Part shown: one piece after another, positions 10,076-13,247 of the stretch | Numbering within the stretch: position 1 is the first letter of the stretch | How the letters are laid out: every line of letters begins with the position of its first letter | Assembly: GCA_001931875.2 (NCBI GenBank) | Contig: MSJH02000815.1 | Span: 646,064-659,310 of the forward strand | Reading direction: 5' to 3' | Origin: Byssochlamys sp. IMV 00236 | Taxonomy: Eukaryota; Ascomycota; Eurotiomycetes; Eurotiales; Thermoascaceae | DNA: 13,247 bases | Translations under genes and position numbers: made by a program | Notes under the pieces: model-generated | Database searches by the model: none | What the model was told of the DNA's origin: nothing | The model's input: the letters and a program-made list of their open reading frames with translations, nothing else

Positions 10076-12871
10076 AATTTTTAAATTTTTTATAGTTCTT
10101 TAATAGTTCTTTATATTAATTTATAAGTTTCTTCTCCTACTCCTTAATAAATAAGAATATATATTTTTTATTAATATTAATATAAGTAATATTCTTGTAA
10201 TTAAATTATAATACTATAAAAACTTCTAATAATATTACCTTATTATAGAGGTTAATAGCCTAGAGATATACCTATAAATTAATTAATTAAATTCTAACTT
10301 AAATTAAAATAGGGATATATATTAGCTTATAGTTTCTTAATTATTTTTTTTATAATTAATAGCTTTAGTAATAGCTGCTTTTTTTTATTTAATTAGTAGT
10401 TTTAAAAGAGCTATATAGTAATATTACCTAGCTTATAATACTAATAATATAAGCCCTTTTAACTATTTTTCTAGATAGATAAAAAAGTTATTATTTTTAC
10501 CCTACTGCTATCTTAAAAGACTACAGATATTGCTAATATCTACTAATTCTAATAATTCTACTATATATATCTATAATACTAGATTAAAGTCTTTAATACT
10601 TAAGATTATTTTTATTTATATATTAATATTAAATCTTTACATATTAATATAGAACTTATTTTTTAAGTTTTTAATATAATTAATATTAATATCTTAATTA
10701 TATTCTATATCTTTCTAAGATATTTTAAGCTTCCTTATATTTATATATAATATTTTTAGATATTTATTCTTAAGCTCTGCATAAATTATATTATCTCTTA
10801 TTATTAAAAAGACTTTAGCTTTAATTATATAAGCTTTTAGCCTATATAGCATATTAATTTAAATAAGGTTAAAATTTAAATAGGGTTTTATAGAATTGCT
10901 GTAATTATAAGTCTTAGGTCTCTTTTATTAATATTTCTAGCTAAGTTCTTTATATTAAAATCTTAAAGAGTTTACCTTATTATTTAATAAATGCTTTTAT
11001 TATTTATATTATTTATTTAATAAATAAAATTATAGAGCCTTTAATTTAAGTTAGAATTTTAATTATAATAAGGTTAGTAACTTATAATAATATATAATAA
11101 TCTTCCCTTATATTCTTAAAAATAATTTAACTTAAGTTAGATTATTATCTAGTCTATATACTATTCTTTATTTAAAGTTTCTTAATTAAATTTTAACTAG
11201 GTTAAAATCTACTCTTTTTATTAAAAAATATATTTAATAAAAGAAATAAATATAATAAAAGAAAAAATAATATAATATATATATTCTTAATATAGACTAT
11301 ACCTAATTAAGAAATTATATATATATAGGTATATAATATTAAAGACTCCTTAGGCTTTTTTATTAATTATTCTATTATTACTTTAATTAATTATTATTAA
11401 TAAAATTATTACTAATTAAATAAATAAGCCTTATTTACTTTTTAGAGATTAAACTTATAAATTCTAACTTAAATTAAATTATAAATAAGTCTATTATATA
11501 TTTAATTTATTATTATCTTTACTATTAGTAATATCTTATAATAACTTATTATTTATATTTCTTTCTTAATAGCTTATAGTAGTATCTTAAAAGCACTTTA
11601 AATTTCTAGGTTTTAATTAGGTATACTTAACTAAAAGATTAATATATAATATTTATTATTTATCTTATTTTTTTATAGGCTAAGTTATATATAGGCAATA
11701 ATTAGTTTATTTAGTAATATAGCTAAAATAGCACTAAATACTTTAAATATAACCTTCTAATATATTCTAACTTAAGTTAAAATACTCTTTTTTAGCTTAG
11801 ATTATTTATTTAAACTACCTTCTATATTTAAAGCTATTATAATAATAAATAACTTATAATTTTTTTTAACTATTATTTTATAAAATCTTAATATTTTTTT
11901 TAAAAACTATCTTATTTAATTTACCTTTAAAAAAGAAAGATATTAGCCTTAAGTTATAATAGTTACTATTAAAATTAATCTAATTATTCCTAAGAATATC
12001 TTTATTAATCTTAAAGCTACTTTATCTAAAATTACTATATTTCTTATTTAGCTTAATAAAATTAAAGAATACCCTTATATTTATCCTTACCTTCTTTTTT
12101 TTTCTAATACTATTTAAAAGGTAAATTAGTAAACTTTATTACCCGATATTAATATATAAGATATATATTTCTATTTATAGTCTACTATAAAAAAGTATTA
12201 AATAACTTAGCTTACTATATTTAGTATATTAATAAAAATATAGGTAGCTAATCTAATTTAAAATAAATAATTCTAGCATATTTAAGGGATTACTTTAATT
12301 GCTTCCTTAAATAATAAAAGAAAGTATCTTATAATTTAGAATTATAATTTATAAGATCTTAACTAAAAATAACTATATTAATTTCTTTTTTTAGTATAAA
12401 ATTATTTCCTAAAATTAATAAAAAAAAAGACCTTAATTTTATTATTATAGTATTATATTAATAGAGTTAAATTAAAGTAAAATAAGTATCTGCAATTTAT
12501 AATAGAATAGCTATATTAAATAATTTAATTAAGAGATTATCTATTATAAGAGAATAATATTTAACTTAAAAACTATATTTAAATAAAAAAGAAATAACTA
12601 TAAAAATAATATAATCTTAATAATTTAAACTTAAGTTAGAATTTTAATAAGCTTTATAAATATATAAAATTTATATATTTTCTATAGAAGTTATAACTTA
12701 CTAATTATATATAAATTTTATTATTAATTTATTAAAAGAATAATTTAAAAATTATTTTTTATTAAGAATAATAATAATAAATAAAATCTATTCTTTAATT
12801 TAATAACTTTAGCTTTTATAATAAATTATATATATTATTTAATAATACTCTATTAGTACTATAATTTATAA

Positions 12872-12885
12872 ATATATATATATAT
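12872..12885. repeat. (AT)7 run
   Basis: A simple dinucleotide run within the AT-rich interior. It is expected in such composition and has no implied function. Confidence 0.8.
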
Positions 12886-13064
12886 TTTTATAATAATTAT
12901 TTTAAAGTCTATATTAATATTTAATAATATCTTAAAAGATTATCTTTATACTTTTAGATTTAATATAATAATATTATATCTAAACTATTTTTTAGCTATA
13001 AATTTAAAAGGATATAAATTTAATAATAATATAAAATAATATAGAATATTAATACCTTTAATAC

Positions 13065-13091
13065 TATAAACTATATAAACTATTTAAACTA
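13065..13091. repeat. Right subterminal tandem of TATAAACTA
   Basis: Three 9-bp units: exact at 13065-13073 and 13074-13082, then TTTAAACTA at 13083-13091. The same 9-mer and its complement occur at 4449-4457, 4461-4469 and 4490-4498 in the left end. This supports a common subterminal motif set on both ends of the element. Confidence 0.7.
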
Positions 13092-13107
13092 AACTGTTTA
13101 AAAAAAA

Positions 13108-13123
13108 TCTAACTTAAGTTAGT
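13108..13123. repeat. Right-end copy of the palindrome
   Basis: TCTAACTTAAGTTAGT keeps a perfect 14-bp dyad. It sits 33 bp inside the right terminal repeat. The left-end counterpart at 4317-4332 (ACTAACCTAAGTTAAA) lies 24 bp inside the left repeat. Confidence 0.8.
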
Positions 13124-13155
13124 TTAGCGCCTAGTCTTAGCAAATATTTTAGTTT

Positions 13156-13246
13156 TTTTAGTTTTAAACTAAACTGCTAGAATATAGTTTAGTTTAAGTA
13201 TAGTTTTCTTGCCCTAAACTAAAACCCGCTATAAGTAGTTTAACTT
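13156..13246 (-). repeat. Right terminal inverted repeat, outer edge beyond window
   Basis: Inverted partner of 4203-4293. Exact shared blocks include ACTATACTTAAACTAAACT and GTTTAGTTTTAAACTAAAA (given as on the minus strand for this arm). Its outer limit is not visible because alignment runs to the last base of the window. It shows more C-to-T and G-to-A change than the left arm. Confidence 0.88.
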
Positions 13247-13247
13247 T

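Larger units (their letters stand above)
4500..13060. other. Interior of element B: RIP-degraded, no readable gene
   Basis: About 8.5 kb with no convincing coding frame, tRNA or rRNA. TAA and TAG are frequent in all frames on both strands, and ATG is almost missing (seen near 5783, 6774, 9182 and 10990). Apart from the palindromes, only low-complexity A/T words, TAATAA runs and short chance hairpins are visible. CpA/TpG is depleted, but less so than in block A (about 6-7 per kb against about 2 per kb by eye count). Any transposase or cargo genes are unrecognisable without reversing the mutations from sister copies. Confidence 0.8.
4317..13123. repeat. Dispersed 16-bp palindrome family TCTAACTTAAGTTAGA, about 20 copies
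   Basis: Copies start at 4317, 4712, 5334, 6187, 7608, 7783, 7838, 7971, 8234, 8607, 8909, 9474, 9857, 10293, 11040, 11126, 11463, 11766, 12625 and 13108, each 16 bp. Twelve contain exact AACTTAAGTT. Three are perfect at all 16 positions (6187, 7608, 9857). Nearly all other differences are C-to-T or G-to-A; the copy at 8909 is changed at every C and G. Gaps range from 55 to about 1420 bp with no period, and flanks do not look alike. None was found in 640-4180. Copies lie just inside both terminal repeats. Possible roles are repeated protein-binding sites of the element or a miniature mobile palindrome; neither can be shown from this sequence. Confidence 0.88.
4181..13247. mobile_element. Large RIP-degraded DNA transposon with terminal inverted repeats, right tip cut by window edge
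   Basis: The block is bounded by inverted repeats at 4203-4293 and 13156-13246. Both ends also share TATAAACTA subterminal motifs and one copy of a 16-bp palindrome near mirrored positions (4317-4332 and 13108-13123). Matching ends suggest one unit of at least 9 kb. The left limit is placed at or before 4181, because AGTTCGGTTT at 4181-4190 is repeated inverted at 4396-4405 inside the end region. The right end runs off the window, so the true terminus and any target-site duplication cannot be seen. The interior is mutated beyond recognition: no transposase motif can be read, so I do not assign a superfamily. The size exceeds most simple cut-and-paste elements, allowing a large cargo-bearing or Maverick-like element, or nested insertions. 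Alternative: two separate copies of a short repeat in opposite orientation. Confidence 0.7.

Noticed and set aside
4317..13123. CRISPR-like array reading of the repeated palindrome
   Set aside because: Spacing is highly irregular (55 to about 1420 bp), the unit is only 16 bp, and the sequence is eukaryotic in character.
640..13247. Mitochondrial DNA or a plasmid, suggested by very high AT content
   Set aside because: The specific loss of CpA/TpG and CpG with retention of CpT, plus the junction to ordinary nuclear-like DNA, points to RIP and not to mitochondrial composition. No mitochondrial genes or tRNAs are visible.

Overview
The window looks like nuclear DNA of a filamentous ascomycete (Pezizomycotina). 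A short stretch of ordinary base composition (about 1-600) gives way abruptly to about 12.6 kb of extremely AT-rich DNA (about 640-13247). That DNA has almost no CpA/TpG or CpG but keeps CpT and CpC, which is the signature of very heavy repeat-induced point mutation (RIP). The phylum is an inference from this signature and from CT-rich leaders and splice-like motifs in the first 600 bases. No gene could be matched to a known family.

Layout: (1) 1-600 is unmutated flank with one weak candidate coding region on the + strand (182-424, possibly spliced) and a GATG microsatellite. (2) About 640-4180 is AT-rich block A, the more heavily depleted block, with no recognisable gene. (3) From no later than 4181 to the end of the window is AT-rich block B. 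It is bounded by an inverted pair of about 91 bp (4203-4293 and 13156-13246, about 80/91 matches, most mismatches C/T or G/A). I read this as a RIP-degraded DNA transposon of at least 9 kb whose right tip is cut by the window edge. Both ends also carry subterminal copies of TATAAACTA, and the left end has strong hairpins.

The most striking feature is a 16-bp perfect palindrome, TCTAACTTAAGTTAGA. About 20 exact or near copies are scattered irregularly from 4317 to 13123, all inside the inverted-repeat element and none found in block A. One copy lies just inside each terminal repeat, at nearly mirrored positions. Copies differ almost only by C/T and G/A changes, so a conserved repeated palindrome existed before mutation. 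Its role is unknown; transposase or replication-protein binding sites and a tiny mobile palindrome are both possible.

No intact gene exists beyond about 600. Removal of TG/CA has nearly erased ATG codons, and TAA/TAG is frequent in every frame. Conclusions about what the AT-rich blocks once encoded are therefore weak.
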